From: Dyella solisilvae
GTDB taxonomy: Bacteria; Pseudomonadota; Gammaproteobacteria; Xanthomonadales; Rhodanobacteraceae
NCBI RefSeq assembly: GCF_003351225.1
Contig: NZ_QQSY01000002.1
Coordinates: 920,118 to 984,117 of the forward strand
DNA: 64,000 bases
Direction: 5' to 3'
Each line of letters opens with the position of its first letter. Position 1 is the stretch's first letter. A program made the translations under genes and the position numbers. The notes under the pieces are model-generated. The model searched no databases and was not told the DNA's origin. It saw only the letters and a program-made list of their open reading frames with translations. This document shows positions 51,144 to 59,494 of the stretch, piece by piece.

Positions 51144-51991
51144 TGAAGCTTCCATTCTCCAAGATGCACGGCATCGGCAACGACTTCGTCATGGTCGATT
51201 GCCGCCAGCAACCTTTCGCGCTGAGCGAGGCGCAGATCCGTGACATCGCCGACCGCCACACCGGCGTGGGCTTCGACCAGCTGATCAGCATCGAGCCAAA
51301 GCGCGACCCGTCCTGCGCGTTCTATTACGGCATCTGGAACGCGGACGGCTCGCCGTCGGGCCAGTGCGGCAACGGCGTGCGCTGCGTGGCGGCCTGGCTG
51401 CACCGCGCGGGCGAGCTGGCGATCGGCGAGACGGTGCGGCTCGAAAGCCCCTCCGGCCCGGTGACGGTGCACCTGCTGGGACCCAACGAAGTCACCGTCG
51501 ACATGGGCGTGCCCGCCTTCCAGCCGCTCGATGTGCCATTCCGCGCCGATGTGGAAGCGGAGCGCTACGCCATCGAAGTGGGCGGCGAAATGCTCGAGAT
51601 CGGCGTGGTGTCGATGGGCAACCCACATGCCGTGGTGGTGGTGCCCGACCTGCACGCGCCGGCGCTGTTCCACCAGGGGCCGCGCCTGACCATGCACGAT
51701 CGCTTCCCGGAGAGCGCCAACGCCGGCTTCGTGCAGGTGGAGAGCCGCCAGCAGTTGCGCCTGCGCGTGCACGAACGCGGCAGCGGCTGGACGATGGGCT
51801 GCGGCACCGGCGCCTGCGCCGCGATGGCGGTGATGCGCCGCCGCGGCGAGGTGGACCAGCGCGTGAGCGTGGCCTTGCCGGGTGGCGAGCTGAGCATCGA
51901 CTGGGCCGGACCGGGCCACACGCTGTGGATGACCGGCCCGGCCACCTTCGTGTTCGAGGGCGAATGGCTGGGTAGTCCATCGGCACGTTGA
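51143..51991 (+). CDS. dapF: Diaminopimelate epimerase
   Basis: A 282-residue cofactor-free racemase that converts LL- to meso-diaminopimelate for lysine and peptidoglycan. The catalytic cysteines are in SGQCGNGVRC (about residue 76) and GCGTGACAAM (about 222). The start KLPFSKMHGIGNDFVMVD is typical. Other motifs are FDQLISIEP, MGVPAFQP, MGNPHAVVVV and ERGSGWTMGCG. The ATG shares one base with the upstream lipoprotein stop, so translation is coupled. DUF484, xerC and a GlpM-like gene follow in the same direction. Confidence 0.97.
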   Translation: MKLPFSKMHGIGNDFVMVDCRQQPFALSEAQIRDIADRHTGVGFDQLISIEPKRDPSCAFYYGIWNADGSPSGQCGNGVRCVAAWLHRAGELAIGETVRLESPSGPVTVHLLGPNEVTVDMGVPAFQPLDVPFRADVEAERYAIEVGGEMLEIGVVSMGNPHAVVVVPDLHAPALFHQGPRLTMHDRFPESANAGFVQVESRQQLRLRVHERGSGWTMGCGTGACAAMAVMRRRGEVDQRVSVALPGGELSIDWAGPGHTLWMTGPATFVFEGEWLGSPSAR

Positions 51992-52065
51992 AAGCGGACA
52001 CATGGGCATCGCACACTCGGCGCCGTGAGTACCGTTCCAACCCACAAGGTTCGAGGTAATAGCGC

Positions 52066-52749
52066 ATGTCCGATTCCGCCCTCGCCGACACCCTGAGCGC
52101 CAGCGACGTGGCGGCCTACCTGCGCCGTCATCCCGAATTCCTCAGCGAGTTCCCGGACCTTGCCGCGCAGCTCACCCTGCCGCGTGACCAGGGCCCGGTG
52201 GCCTCGCTGGCGGTCTACCAGTTGCAGAGCCTGCGCGAGAAGAACGCCGAACTGGAGCGCCAGCTGGCCGCCCTGGTGGGGATCGCCGCCGAAAACGAAC
52301 GGCTGATGCAGCGCGTGCACGACCTCAACGTGGCGGTGCTGCGCGCCTCCACCCCGGCGGTGGCCGCCCGCAGCGTGGTCGCGCGCCTGGCCGAGGATTT
52401 CCACACCGACCATGTGCGCCTGTTGCTGTTCGGCCCGATCGGCCTGCCGCCGGCCGACTGGCTGGTCCACGTGCCGGGCGGGCGCCATGCGGTGCCCGAA
52501 TTCGCCGACTTCATGGCCCACCACGAGCCGGTGTCCGGTCGCCTCTCGGCCGAACGCCTGTACCGCCTGTTTGGCGATCACGCCCCGGAAATCCGCTCCA
52601 GCGCGATCATGCCGCTGGGCGAGTTCGGCATCCTGGCGATCGGCAGCGGCGACCCCGACCATTTCCAGCCCGGCATGGGCACGCTGTTCCTGAAGATGAT
52701 CGCCGCCACGGTCACCGCCGCGCTGCGTCGTTCTCAGGAAGGCATGTAA
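52066..52749 (+). CDS. DUF484 family protein
   Basis: A 227-residue cytoplasmic protein with the conserved place between dapF and xerC. It opens with a helical segment (SDVAAYLRRHPEFLSEFPDLAAQL), then a coiled coil (SLREKNAELERQLAALVGIAAENERLMQRVHDLN in parts: LREKNAELERQLAAL), then a GAF-like alpha/beta domain (DHVRLLLFGPIGLPP, SSAIMPLGEFGILAIGSGDPDHFQPGMGTLFL in parts). The GAF-like end suggests ligand sensing, but no function is known. It ends 10 bases before xerC. Confidence 0.92.
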   Translation: MSDSALADTLSASDVAAYLRRHPEFLSEFPDLAAQLTLPRDQGPVASLAVYQLQSLREKNAELERQLAALVGIAAENERLMQRVHDLNVAVLRASTPAVAARSVVARLAEDFHTDHVRLLLFGPIGLPPADWLVHVPGGRHAVPEFADFMAHHEPVSGRLSAERLYRLFGDHAPEIRSSAIMPLGEFGILAIGSGDPDHFQPGMGTLFLKMIAATVTAALRRSQEGM

Positions 52750-52759
52750 GCGCCCTTCG

Positions 52760-53644
52760 ATGTCCGCGCAGTCACAGGTCGAGGCCTGGCTCAGCCGCCT
52801 GGCGGCCGAGCGTCATGCCTCGGCGCACACAGTGGATGGCTATCGCCGCGACCTGGCCAAGCTGCTGCGCTGGATGGAGGGGCAGGGCGTGGAGTCCTTC
52901 GACGCACTGGAGCCCAACCGCATGCGAGGCTTCGTCGCCGCCCAGCATCGCGGCGGCCTGTCGCCCAAGAGCCTGCAGCGCCTGCTGTCGTCCTGTCGAA
53001 GCCTGTTCCGCCACCTGACCCGCGAAGGGCAGCTCGCCCACGATCCGCTGGCTGGCGTGCGCGGCCCCAAGGTGCACCGCAAGCTGCCCGAGGTGCTCGA
53101 CGTGGACGAGGCCACCCAGCTGGTGGAAGCGCCCGCCGACGGCGCGCTCAGCGTGCGCGATCGGGCGATGCTGGAACTGTTCTATTCCTCCGGGCTGCGT
53201 CTGTCCGAGCTGACCGGACTGCGCTGGATCGACCTGGACCTGCAGTCCGGCGAAGTGCGCGTGCTCGGCAAGGGCAACAAGACGCGCATCGTGCCGGTGG
53301 GTCGCCACGCGGTGTCGGCGCTTCGAGCGCTGGGCGAAGCCGGTGGCGTCGTGCCCGAGCAGCCGGTGTTCAAGGGACGCGGCGGCGAGCCGATCAGTGC
53401 GCGCGCGGTGCAGCTGCGCATGAAGCAGCTGGCGCTCATGCAGGGCATGCCCAAGCGCGTGCATCCGCACCTGCTGCGGCACACCTTCGCCAGCCACATG
53501 CTCGAATCCTCCGGCGACCTGCGCGCGGTGCAGGAGCTGCTCGGCCATGCCGACATCGCCACCACCCAGATCTATACCCACCTCGACTTCCAGCATCTGG
53601 CGCGCGTGTATGACGCCGCGCACCCGCGGGCCAAGCGCAAGTGA
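52760..53644 (+). CDS. xerC: Tyrosine recombinase XerC
   Basis: A 294-residue site-specific recombinase that, with XerD, resolves chromosome dimers at dif. The N-terminal SAM-like DNA-binding domain (ASAHTVDGYRRDLAKLL) is followed by the catalytic domain with the first Arg in YSSGLRLSELTGL, Lys in GKGNKTRIVPVG, His and Arg in HPHLLRHTFASHML, His in LLGHADIATTQ, and the nucleophilic Tyr in TQIYTHLDF. The setting in dapF-DUF484-xerC marks it as the housekeeping enzyme, not a phage integrase. Its end overlaps the next start (GTGA). Confidence 0.96.
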   Translation: MSAQSQVEAWLSRLAAERHASAHTVDGYRRDLAKLLRWMEGQGVESFDALEPNRMRGFVAAQHRGGLSPKSLQRLLSSCRSLFRHLTREGQLAHDPLAGVRGPKVHRKLPEVLDVDEATQLVEAPADGALSVRDRAMLELFYSSGLRLSELTGLRWIDLDLQSGEVRVLGKGNKTRIVPVGRHAVSALRALGEAGGVVPEQPVFKGRGGEPISARAVQLRMKQLALMQGMPKRVHPHLLRHTFASHMLESSGDLRAVQELLGHADIATTQIYTHLDFQHLARVYDAAHPRAKRK

Positions 53645-53985
53645 CGCCGGCGGCGAACCTGCTGCTGAAGTCGCTGATCGGCGCGCTGATGGTGCTGTTG
53701 ATCGCCCTGCTGTCACGCACCCGCAACTACTACATCGCCGGTCTGCTGCCGCTGTTTCCCACCTTCGCCCTGATGGCGCACGTCATCGTTGGCACGGAAC
53801 GCGGCACGGCGGAGCTGCGCGCCACCATCGTGTTCGGCATGTGGGCGGTCTTGCCGTACCTGGCCTACCTGGGCTCGCTGTACTGGCTGGTCGGCCGGCT
53901 GAGGCTGTTTCCGGCCCTGGGCGGCGCGTTGGCCGTATGGTGCCTGGCCGCCGCCGTGCTGGTGCTGGCCTGGAACCGCCGCTAG
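53641..53985 (+). CDS. GlpM-like membrane protein
   Basis: A 114-residue inner-membrane protein with four helices, starting at a GTG that overlaps the xerC stop. It matches the GlpM family, known from Pseudomonas beside the glycerol regulon: LLLKSLIGALMVLLIALLSRTRNYYIAGLLPLFPTFALMAHV (quoted in parts: LIALLSRTRNYYIAGLLPLFP and FALMAHVIVG), then YLAYLGSLYWLVGRLRL. The family was linked to alginate output in Pseudomonas, but the biochemical role is unknown. No glycerol genes are near. Confidence 0.85.
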   Translation: MTPAANLLLKSLIGALMVLLIALLSRTRNYYIAGLLPLFPTFALMAHVIVGTERGTAELRATIVFGMWAVLPYLAYLGSLYWLVGRLRLFPALGGALAVWCLAAAVLVLAWNRR

Positions 53986-54125
53986 GGCGCATGCCCTCAA
54001 GCAGTGCACGCGGTGCGCGACCAGGCCATCGAGATCACCTTGAGCCTCACGCCACGACTGGCCACGGCGCCCGGACATGACGCCGCAGCGGCGCACATGG
54101 CCCATCCGGGCAGGGGCGGTTCCGG

Positions 54126-54153
54126 CTTGGGTTTGGCCGGTGCGGCCCCACCT
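54126..54153 (+). promoter_or_regulatory. Candidate sigma-32 heat-shock promoter of hslVU
   Basis: CTTGGGT (54126-54132) and CCCCACCT (54146-54153) are separated by 13 bases. This fits the sigma-32 pattern CTTGAAA, 11-16 bases, CCCCATnT, with four leading bases of the -35 and seven of eight of the -10 matching or nearly so. It lies 30 bases before the hslV ATG, and hslVU is heat-induced in E. coli. Confidence 0.55.
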
Positions 54154-54182
54154 CAGGCGAATTCACACTCTTCGGAGCCTCC

Positions 54183-54716
54183 ATGGAATCCTTTCACGCC
54201 ACCACCATCGTCTCGGTGCGCCGCCACGGCCGCGTCGTGATCGGCGGCGACGGCCAGGTCACGCTGGGCAATACGGTGATGAAGGCCAATGCGCGCAAGA
54301 TCCGCCGCCTGGGCAAGGGCGACGTGCTGGCGGGCTTCGCCGGCGCCACGGCGGACGCCTTCACCTTGTTCGAGCTGTTCGAGCAGAAGCTGGACAAGCA
54401 CGGTGGCAACCTCACCCGCGCTGCGGTGGAGATGGCAAAGGAATGGCGTACCGACCGCCGTCTGGGCCGCCTGGAGGCGATGCTGGCGGTGGCCGACAAG
54501 GAAGCCTCGCTGCTGATTTCCGGCAACGGCGACGTGCTGGAGCCCGAACACGGCCTGATCGCCATCGGCTCGGGCGGGCCTTACGCGCAATCCGCCGCGC
54601 TGGCGCTGATGGAGAACACCGAGCTGGACGCCCGCGCGATCGTCGAGCGCGCGCTGAAGATCGCCGGCGACATCTGCATCTACACCAACCACAACACCAC
54701 GATCGAAGAGCTGTAA
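54183..54716 (+). CDS. hslV: ATP-dependent protease peptidase subunit HslV
   Basis: A 177-residue N-terminal-nucleophile peptidase that forms a double hexamer capped by HslU. The catalytic Thr is in [23 protein letters not shown] (quoted in part: TTIVSVRR). Unlike E. coli, where Thr follows the start Met, six residues (MESFHA) precede it and must be removed. Lys and Gly of the active site are in [12 protein letters not shown] and [15 protein letters not shown]. The ATG follows GGAGCC. hslU is downstream after 129 bases with an inverted pair of REPs between. Confidence 0.96.
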   Translation: MESFHATTIVSVRRHGRVVIGGDGQVTLGNTVMKANARKIRRLGKGDVLAGFAGATADAFTLFELFEQKLDKHGGNLTRAAVEMAKEWRTDRRLGRLEAMLAVADKEASLLISGNGDVLEPEHGLIAIGSGGPYAQSAALALMENTELDARAIVERALKIAGDICIYTNHNTTIEEL

Positions 54717-54742
54717 GCGCCCGGCGCGACAGTTTCTCCGCC

Positions 54743-54819
54743 GTCATCCCGGCGCAGGCCGGGATCCAGTGGCCTCGGGCCACATCGCAACTGGATTCCG
54801 GCCTGCGCCGGAATGACGG
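54743..54819. repeat. Inverted pair of REP palindromes between hslV and hslU
   Basis: REP 1 at 54743-54772 (GTCATCCCGGC-gcag-GCCGGGATCCAGTGG) faces REP 2 at 54789-54819 (ACTGGATTCCGGC-ctgc-GCCGGAATGACG). The pair has the same layout as the emrA/emrB pair. It ends 26 bases before the hslU start. Confidence 0.85.
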
Positions 54820-54845
54820 GCAAAAACCACACTTCCGGTGACCTC

Positions 54846-56189
54846 ATGTCCGAACTCACTCCCCGCGAAATCGTCAACGAACTCGACCGCTTCATTATCG
54901 GCCAGCACGACGCCAAGCGCGCCGTGGCCATCGCGCTGCGCAACCGCTGGCGCCGCATGCAGCTGGAGCCGGGCCTGCGTGACGAGGTGACGCCCAAGAA
55001 CATCCTGATGATCGGTCCCACCGGCGTAGGCAAGACCGAAATCGCGCGCCGCCTGGCCACGCTGGCCAATGCGCCATTCGTGAAGGTGGAAGCGACCAAG
55101 TTCACCGAGGTGGGCTATGTCGGCAAGGATGTCGAGTCCATCGTGCGCGACCTCGCCGACGTGGCCTACAAACTCACCCGCGAGCAGGCCATGAAGCGCG
55201 TGCGCTCGCTGGCCGAAGACCGCGCCGAGGACCGCATCCTCGACGCCCTGCTGCCACGCCGCCAGCAACAACCCACCGATTGGACGCACGATGCCGCGCC
55301 GGCCAACGACGCCCAGGCCGAGACCCGCCAGAAGCTGCGCAAGCAGCTGCGCGAGGGCGCGCTGGACGAGCGCGAGATCGAGCTGGACTTCGCCATGAAC
55401 GTGGGCGTGGAGATCATGTCGCCGCCGGGCATGGAGGAGATGGGCCAGCAGCTGCGCCAGATGTTCCAGAACATCGGCGGCGCCAAGACCCAGCAGCGCA
55501 AGCTGGCGATCAAGGCGGCGCGTCCGCTGCTGATCGAGGAAGAGGCGGCCAAGTTGCTCAACGAAGAAGAGGTGCGCACCCAGGCCATGCAGGCGGCCGA
55601 GCAGAACGGCATCGTGTTCCTCGACGAGATCGACAAGGTCGCCCAGCGCTCCGAATGGGGCGGCGCGGGCGTGAGCCGCGAGGGCGTGCAGCGCGACCTG
55701 CTGCCGCTGGTGGAAGGCTCCACCGTGGCCACCAAGTACGGCCCGATCAAGACCGACCACATCCTGTTCATCGCCTCGGGCGCGTTCTCGCTGGCCAAGC
55801 CTTCGGACCTGATCCCGGAATTGCAGGGTCGCCTGCCGATCCGCGTCGAGTTGTCTGCGCTCTCGGTGGAGGACTTCAAGCGCATCCTGCGCGAACCGCA
55901 CAACGCGCTGACCAAGCAGTACATCGCCCTGCTTGGCACCGAAGGCGTTTCCGTCCATTTCACCGAGTCGGGCATCGACCGTCTGGCCGAGGTCGCCTTC
56001 CAGGTGAACGAGCGCACCGAGAACATCGGGGCCCGCCGCCTGCACACGGTGATGGAGCGCCTGCTGGAGAAGATCTCCTACGAAGCTGCCGACAAGTCCG
56101 GCGAAAACTACGTGATCGACGCCGAATATGTCGACAAAAACCTCGGAACCCTGGTCAAGGACGAAGACCTCAGCCGTTACATCCTGTAA
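54846..56189 (+). CDS. hslU: ATP-dependent protease ATPase subunit HslU
   Basis: A 447-residue AAA+ unfoldase partner of HslV. It opens [20 protein letters not shown], with Walker A in [17 protein letters not shown] (about residue 55), the pore motif in [13 protein letters not shown], the I-domain (about 110-240, Gln-rich near its start: RRQQQPTDW), Walker B in [12 protein letters not shown] and the sensor region [13 protein letters not shown]. The C-terminus ending DLSRYIL inserts into HslV pockets in known structures. The ATG at 54846 is used; the frame opens earlier in REP sequence. Confidence 0.97.
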   Translation: MSELTPREIVNELDRFIIGQHDAKRAVAIALRNRWRRMQLEPGLRDEVTPKNILMIGPTGVGKTEIARRLATLANAPFVKVEATKFTEVGYVGKDVESIVRDLADVAYKLTREQAMKRVRSLAEDRAEDRILDALLPRRQQQPTDWTHDAAPANDAQAETRQKLRKQLREGALDEREIELDFAMNVGVEIMSPPGMEEMGQQLRQMFQNIGGAKTQQRKLAIKAARPLLIEEEAAKLLNEEEVRTQAMQAAEQNGIVFLDEIDKVAQRSEWGGAGVSREGVQRDLLPLVEGSTVATKYGPIKTDHILFIASGAFSLAKPSDLIPELQGRLPIRVELSALSVEDFKRILREPHNALTKQYIALLGTEGVSVHFTESGIDRLAEVAFQVNERTENIGARRLHTVMERLLEKISYEAADKSGENYVIDAEYVDKNLGTLVKDEDLSRYIL

Positions 56190-56225
56190 ACAAGGGGTCA
56201 GCCCCCAGCTGTTAAAATTGTGCCC

Positions 56226-56840
56226 ATGGGTAATGTGATTGAACTGAAGACCACCGGCCAGCGCGCCCAGCTGCGCGAGGCGCAGCAGCAGCAACTGCTG
56301 GTCCGGTTGTGGCGCGGCGAACTCGAACACGGCAGCTTCTGCGGCTACGTGGGCGGTGTGGGTCGTGAATTCTTCCTGCTGTGGGTCGTCGGCGACGGCA
56401 TCACTTATGACGGCATGTACGTGATGCGCCATCGCGACGTCTCCGAACTGGAGGCGCCGGACAAGCACGCTCCCTTCATGGAGAAGGCGCTGGCGCTGAA
56501 GCACCTGTTGCCGCGACCGCCGCGTGGCTTCCCCCTGGATGACATTCGTAGCGTCATCCAGGCCGCCGCCACGCAGGCCCCGGTGATCGGCGTGCACGTG
56601 GACAGCGAGGACGAGTCCGAGGTCTGCTACATCGGCCGCCTGATCAACGTCGAAGAGGACGGCTTCAACATGCAGGAGATCTCGCCGGATGCCGAATGGC
56701 TTCGCGAGCCTTCTTTCTTCTCCTGGGACGAGGTCTCCACCGTCAGCATCGAAGATGGCTACGCCACTTCACTGCTTGCCGTGGCCGGCACGCCGCCACC
56801 GCTGGAACAGGGTGACTCGGGCGTGGGGCACGCGAACTGA
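56226..56840 (+). CDS. Hypothetical cytoplasmic protein downstream of hslU
   Basis: A 204-residue protein I do not recognise. The ATG at 56226 (a GTG at 56220 is in frame) gives MGNVIELKTTGQRAQLREAQQ. Residues 30-75 form a small beta-barrel-like stretch (HGSFCGYVGGVGREFFLLWVV, GITYDGMYVMRHRDVSELE), and a second similar stretch occurs near 125-170 (VCYIGRLINVEEDGFNMQEISPDAEW in parts, then SWDEVSTVSIEDGYA). The two-part pattern suggests a duplicated SH3- or PilZ-like barrel, but this is a guess. It follows hslU by 36 bases and ends before a strong terminator, so it may belong to the hslVU operon. Confidence 0.75.
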   Translation: MGNVIELKTTGQRAQLREAQQQQLLVRLWRGELEHGSFCGYVGGVGREFFLLWVVGDGITYDGMYVMRHRDVSELEAPDKHAPFMEKALALKHLLPRPPRGFPLDDIRSVIQAAATQAPVIGVHVDSEDESEVCYIGRLINVEEDGFNMQEISPDAEWLREPSFFSWDEVSTVSIEDGYATSLLAVAGTPPPLEQGDSGVGHAN

Positions 56841-56861
56841 GCGTTGCGTTCATGGGAATGG

Positions 56862-56892
56862 AAAAGGCCGCCTTTGGGCGGCTTTTTTCTTT
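56862..56892 (+). terminator. Intrinsic terminator after the hslVU operon
   Basis: GCCGCC (56867-56872) pairs with GGCGGC (56877-56882) around TTTG. It is followed by TTTTTTCTTTTT and preceded by AAAA, giving a strong plus-strand terminator 22 bases after the stop at 56840. Confidence 0.9.
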
Positions 56893-56897
56893 TTGCT

Positions 56898-56986
56898 CGT
56901 CATCCCAGCGAAGGCTGGGATCTAGCGCCTTTGAAGCGTCCTACAAGAACGAAAGACACTGGATCCCTGCTTTCGCAGGGATGACG
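56898..56986. repeat. Inverted pair of ATCCCAGC-type REPs
   Basis: The first is GTCATCCCAGC-gaag-GCTGGGATCTAG (56898-56923). The second, in opposite orientation, is CACTGGATCCCTGC-tttc-GCAGGGATGACGG (56957-56986). They lie between the terminator and the converging peptidase gene. Confidence 0.85.
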
Positions 56987-57004
56987 GCTTAAAGGCGACG
57001 CCCA

Positions 57005-59281
57005 CTATCGCGAGGTCGCAGCCGACGCAGGCGCAGCGACCGGCGCCTTTGGCGCTTGGGGCACTCCGGCCCCTCTCACCTGATGCTGAAAGAAATACTC
57101 GATCAGGTGATAGGCGTGCGCGCGCTGCCCCGGCAGGTTGAGGCCATGCTTCGCGCCGGGGTAAGCCATGAACTGGAACTGCGTGCCCCGCTTCTGCAGA
57201 TCGGACATCAGCTCGGTGGAGTGCACGAACAGCACGTTGTCATCCGCCATGCCGTGCACCAGATACAGCCGCGAGGTGAGTCCATCCAGCCAGGCCAGTG
57301 GCGAGCTGCGTGTGTAGCCGGCGTCGTTGTCCTGCGGACGGCCGAGGTACCGCTCGGTGTAGAAGGTGTCGTAGAGGCGCCAGTTGGTCACCGGCGCCAC
57401 CGCCACGCCGCCCGCGAGTTGGTCGGAGGCCTTGGCCAGCATCATGGTGGTCAGGTATCCGCCGTAGCTCCAGCCGAACACGCCGATGTGCCGGCCATCC
57501 ACCCACGGCTGTGATTTCAGCCATTGGATGCCCACCAGCTGGTCCTCCACCTCGACCGCGCCGAGCAGCTGGAAGATCGGCGTCTCGAAGGCCCGGCCGC
57601 GCCGCGCCATGCCGCGGTTGTCCAGGGTGAACACCACGAAGCCCTGGTTGGCCATGTACTGGTTGAAGTAGTCGCCCCAGGCGTTGGTCACCAACTGCGC
57701 GCTAGGACCGCCGTAGTACATGTTGAACACCGGGTACTTCTTCGTCGGGTCGAAGCCCGCCGGCTTGTACAGGCGGTAGTACAGGGTCTGCCCATCGGCG
57801 GCCTTGAGCGTGCCGAATTCCGGCGTGATCAGGCTGTCACGGTAGTGCCAGAACGGATGCTTCTCGTCGAGCTTGTTCGGCTCGATCCAGGTCAGCAGGC
57901 CGCCGTCCGGCTTGTGCACGCTCACCTGCGGCGGCGTATCCACGCTGGAGAAGTTGTCCACATAGAAGCTCGCGTCATGCGCGAACTCGGCCAGATGCGT
58001 GCCGGCGCCCTGGCTGATGCGCAGCGGCGCCTTCGCGTTGCTGCCATCGAGCTTCAACGCGTAGAGCTGGCGCTCGGGCACGGCGTCCTTGTTGGAGCTG
58101 ACGAAGACCGTCCCGCTGTGCTCGTTCACCGCCAGCAAGCCATCGATCGGCCACTCGCCCTCGCTCACCGCATGCCTGAGCTTGCCGTCGAGCCCGTAGA
58201 GATACAGGTGGTGGTAGCCACTGCGCTCGCTGCCCCACAGGAAGGACTTGCCGTCCTTGAGGAAGGTGAGGTCGTTGTTGAGATTGATCCAGGTGTCGCT
58301 GTGCTCGGTCAGCAACGTGCGCTGCGCCAGCGTTTTGGCGTCGACCAGGCGCAGGTCCAGCTGCTGCTGGCTGCGCGGCATGCGCTGGTAGGCCAGGTGC
58401 TTGCCATCAGGCAGCCAGTTCACCCGGGTCAGGTAGATGTCGCTGTCCTTGCCGAGGTCGATCCAGCGCGGCTGGCCGCCGGTGGGCGACACCAGGCCGA
58501 GCTTCACCGCGACGTTTGGCGTACCGGCGGCGGGGTAGCGCTGGTCGATCACGTCGGTGTGGTCGGCGTACAGTTCGGTACGCTTGGTCACCTGCACGTG
58601 GCTCTCGTCATAGCGCTCGAAGGCGATGGCCGAATCGTCAGGCGCCCACCAGTAACCGCTGCTGCGATCCATCTCTTCCTGCGCGACGAACTCGGCCTCG
58701 CCGTTGTGCACGTTGCCGCCGCCGTCGTGGGTGAGCTGCCTGGCCTCGCCCGTGGTGAGGTCGATCACCCACAGGTTCTGCTCGCGCACGTAGGAGACGT
58801 AGCGTCCCTTGGGCGAGATCCGGGGATCGATCACGTTGTCGCCAGCGTCCAGCGGCTTCGGCGCCGCGTCGGGCGTGGCCAGCACATACACATAGAGCTT
58901 GCCGTTGATCGGAATCAGCAGCTGCTTGCCGTCCGGTGACCACTGGTAGCTCACGATGCCGCGCAGGCTTGCGGTGCGCTCGCGCTCGCGGCGCGCCTTC
59001 TCCGCATCCGACAGTTGCTCGCCGTTGGGCTCGAGCTTTTTCGAATCCACCAGCAGGCGTGTCTTGTTGTCCTTGAGCTGGTATTCCCACAGGTCCAGCT
59101 GGAACTGGTCGTCCGGCCTGGCGCGCAGGAAAGTGACACGCGTGCCGTCCGGCGAGATCCGCAAGCCACGCGGCTCGGCCCCGGCGAGGCTGCCGCCATC
59201 GAAGATACGTTCGATCGTGAGTTTTTCGGCCATGGTCGGCAAGGCCACCATCATCAGGGCGGCAAACAGGAGGGCGCGCAT
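57005..59281 (-). CDS. Exported DPP IV-like S9 peptidase
   Basis: A 758-residue dipeptidyl-peptidase-type serine enzyme. The signal peptide MRALLFAALMMVALPTMA points to the periplasm. The N-terminal domain (about 30-480) is the DPP IV beta-propeller with FLRARPDDQFQLDLWEY, RISPKGRYVSYVREQNLWVIDL in parts, and the substrate-binding Glu-Glu pair in EFVAQEEMDRSSGYWW (EE before M), a hallmark of true DPP IV. The hydrolase domain has FGWSYGGYLT with the nucleophile near residue 604, GMADDNVLF and YPGAKHGLN. The Pro/Ala-rich C-terminus is extra. It should release dipeptides after proline or alanine. Confidence 0.93.
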   Translation of the reverse strand: MRALLFAALMMVALPTMAEKLTIERIFDGGSLAGAEPRGLRISPDGTRVTFLRARPDDQFQLDLWEYQLKDNKTRLLVDSKKLEPNGEQLSDAEKARRERERTASLRGIVSYQWSPDGKQLLIPINGKLYVYVLATPDAAPKPLDAGDNVIDPRISPKGRYVSYVREQNLWVIDLTTGEARQLTHDGGGNVHNGEAEFVAQEEMDRSSGYWWAPDDSAIAFERYDESHVQVTKRTELYADHTDVIDQRYPAAGTPNVAVKLGLVSPTGGQPRWIDLGKDSDIYLTRVNWLPDGKHLAYQRMPRSQQQLDLRLVDAKTLAQRTLLTEHSDTWINLNNDLTFLKDGKSFLWGSERSGYHHLYLYGLDGKLRHAVSEGEWPIDGLLAVNEHSGTVFVSSNKDAVPERQLYALKLDGSNAKAPLRISQGAGTHLAEFAHDASFYVDNFSSVDTPPQVSVHKPDGGLLTWIEPNKLDEKHPFWHYRDSLITPEFGTLKAADGQTLYYRLYKPAGFDPTKKYPVFNMYYGGPSAQLVTNAWGDYFNQYMANQGFVVFTLDNRGMARRGRAFETPIFQLLGAVEVEDQLVGIQWLKSQPWVDGRHIGVFGWSYGGYLTTMMLAKASDQLAGGVAVAPVTNWRLYDTFYTERYLGRPQDNDAGYTRSSPLAWLDGLTSRLYLVHGMADDNVLFVHSTELMSDLQKRGTQFQFMAYPGAKHGLNLPGQRAHAYHLIEYFFQHQVRGAGVPQAPKAPVAAPASAATSR

Positions 59282-59445
59282 GGGTACTTCCTTGGGCGAC
59301 GCATCGTGCGCAAGAACAAGCGGCGATTAGAACGCGTCGCGCCGGCGGAAACCAGCGGTTTTTTGCAGGAAAAGCGGGGAAATGGACTTTGTGAAGGTTG
59401 GCCGCTAGCGCATCGGCCAGGATGGATCGACGTGTGTGGCCAGCA

Positions 59446-59474
59446 CCGTCATCCCCGCCAAGGCGGGGATGACG
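59446..59474. repeat. REP palindrome
   Basis: CGTCATCCCCGCC-aa-GGCGGGGATGACG lies just downstream of the glutathione transferase stop (59495, minus strand) and could stabilise or end its transcript. Confidence 0.8.
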
Positions 59475-59494
59475 ATCGAAAATTCGAACGGGCG

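Noticed and set aside
52760-53644. Tyrosine recombinase as a sign of a prophage or genomic island
   Set aside because: Its place in dapF-DUF484-xerC identifies it as housekeeping XerC; no att repeats, tRNA or phage genes are nearby.
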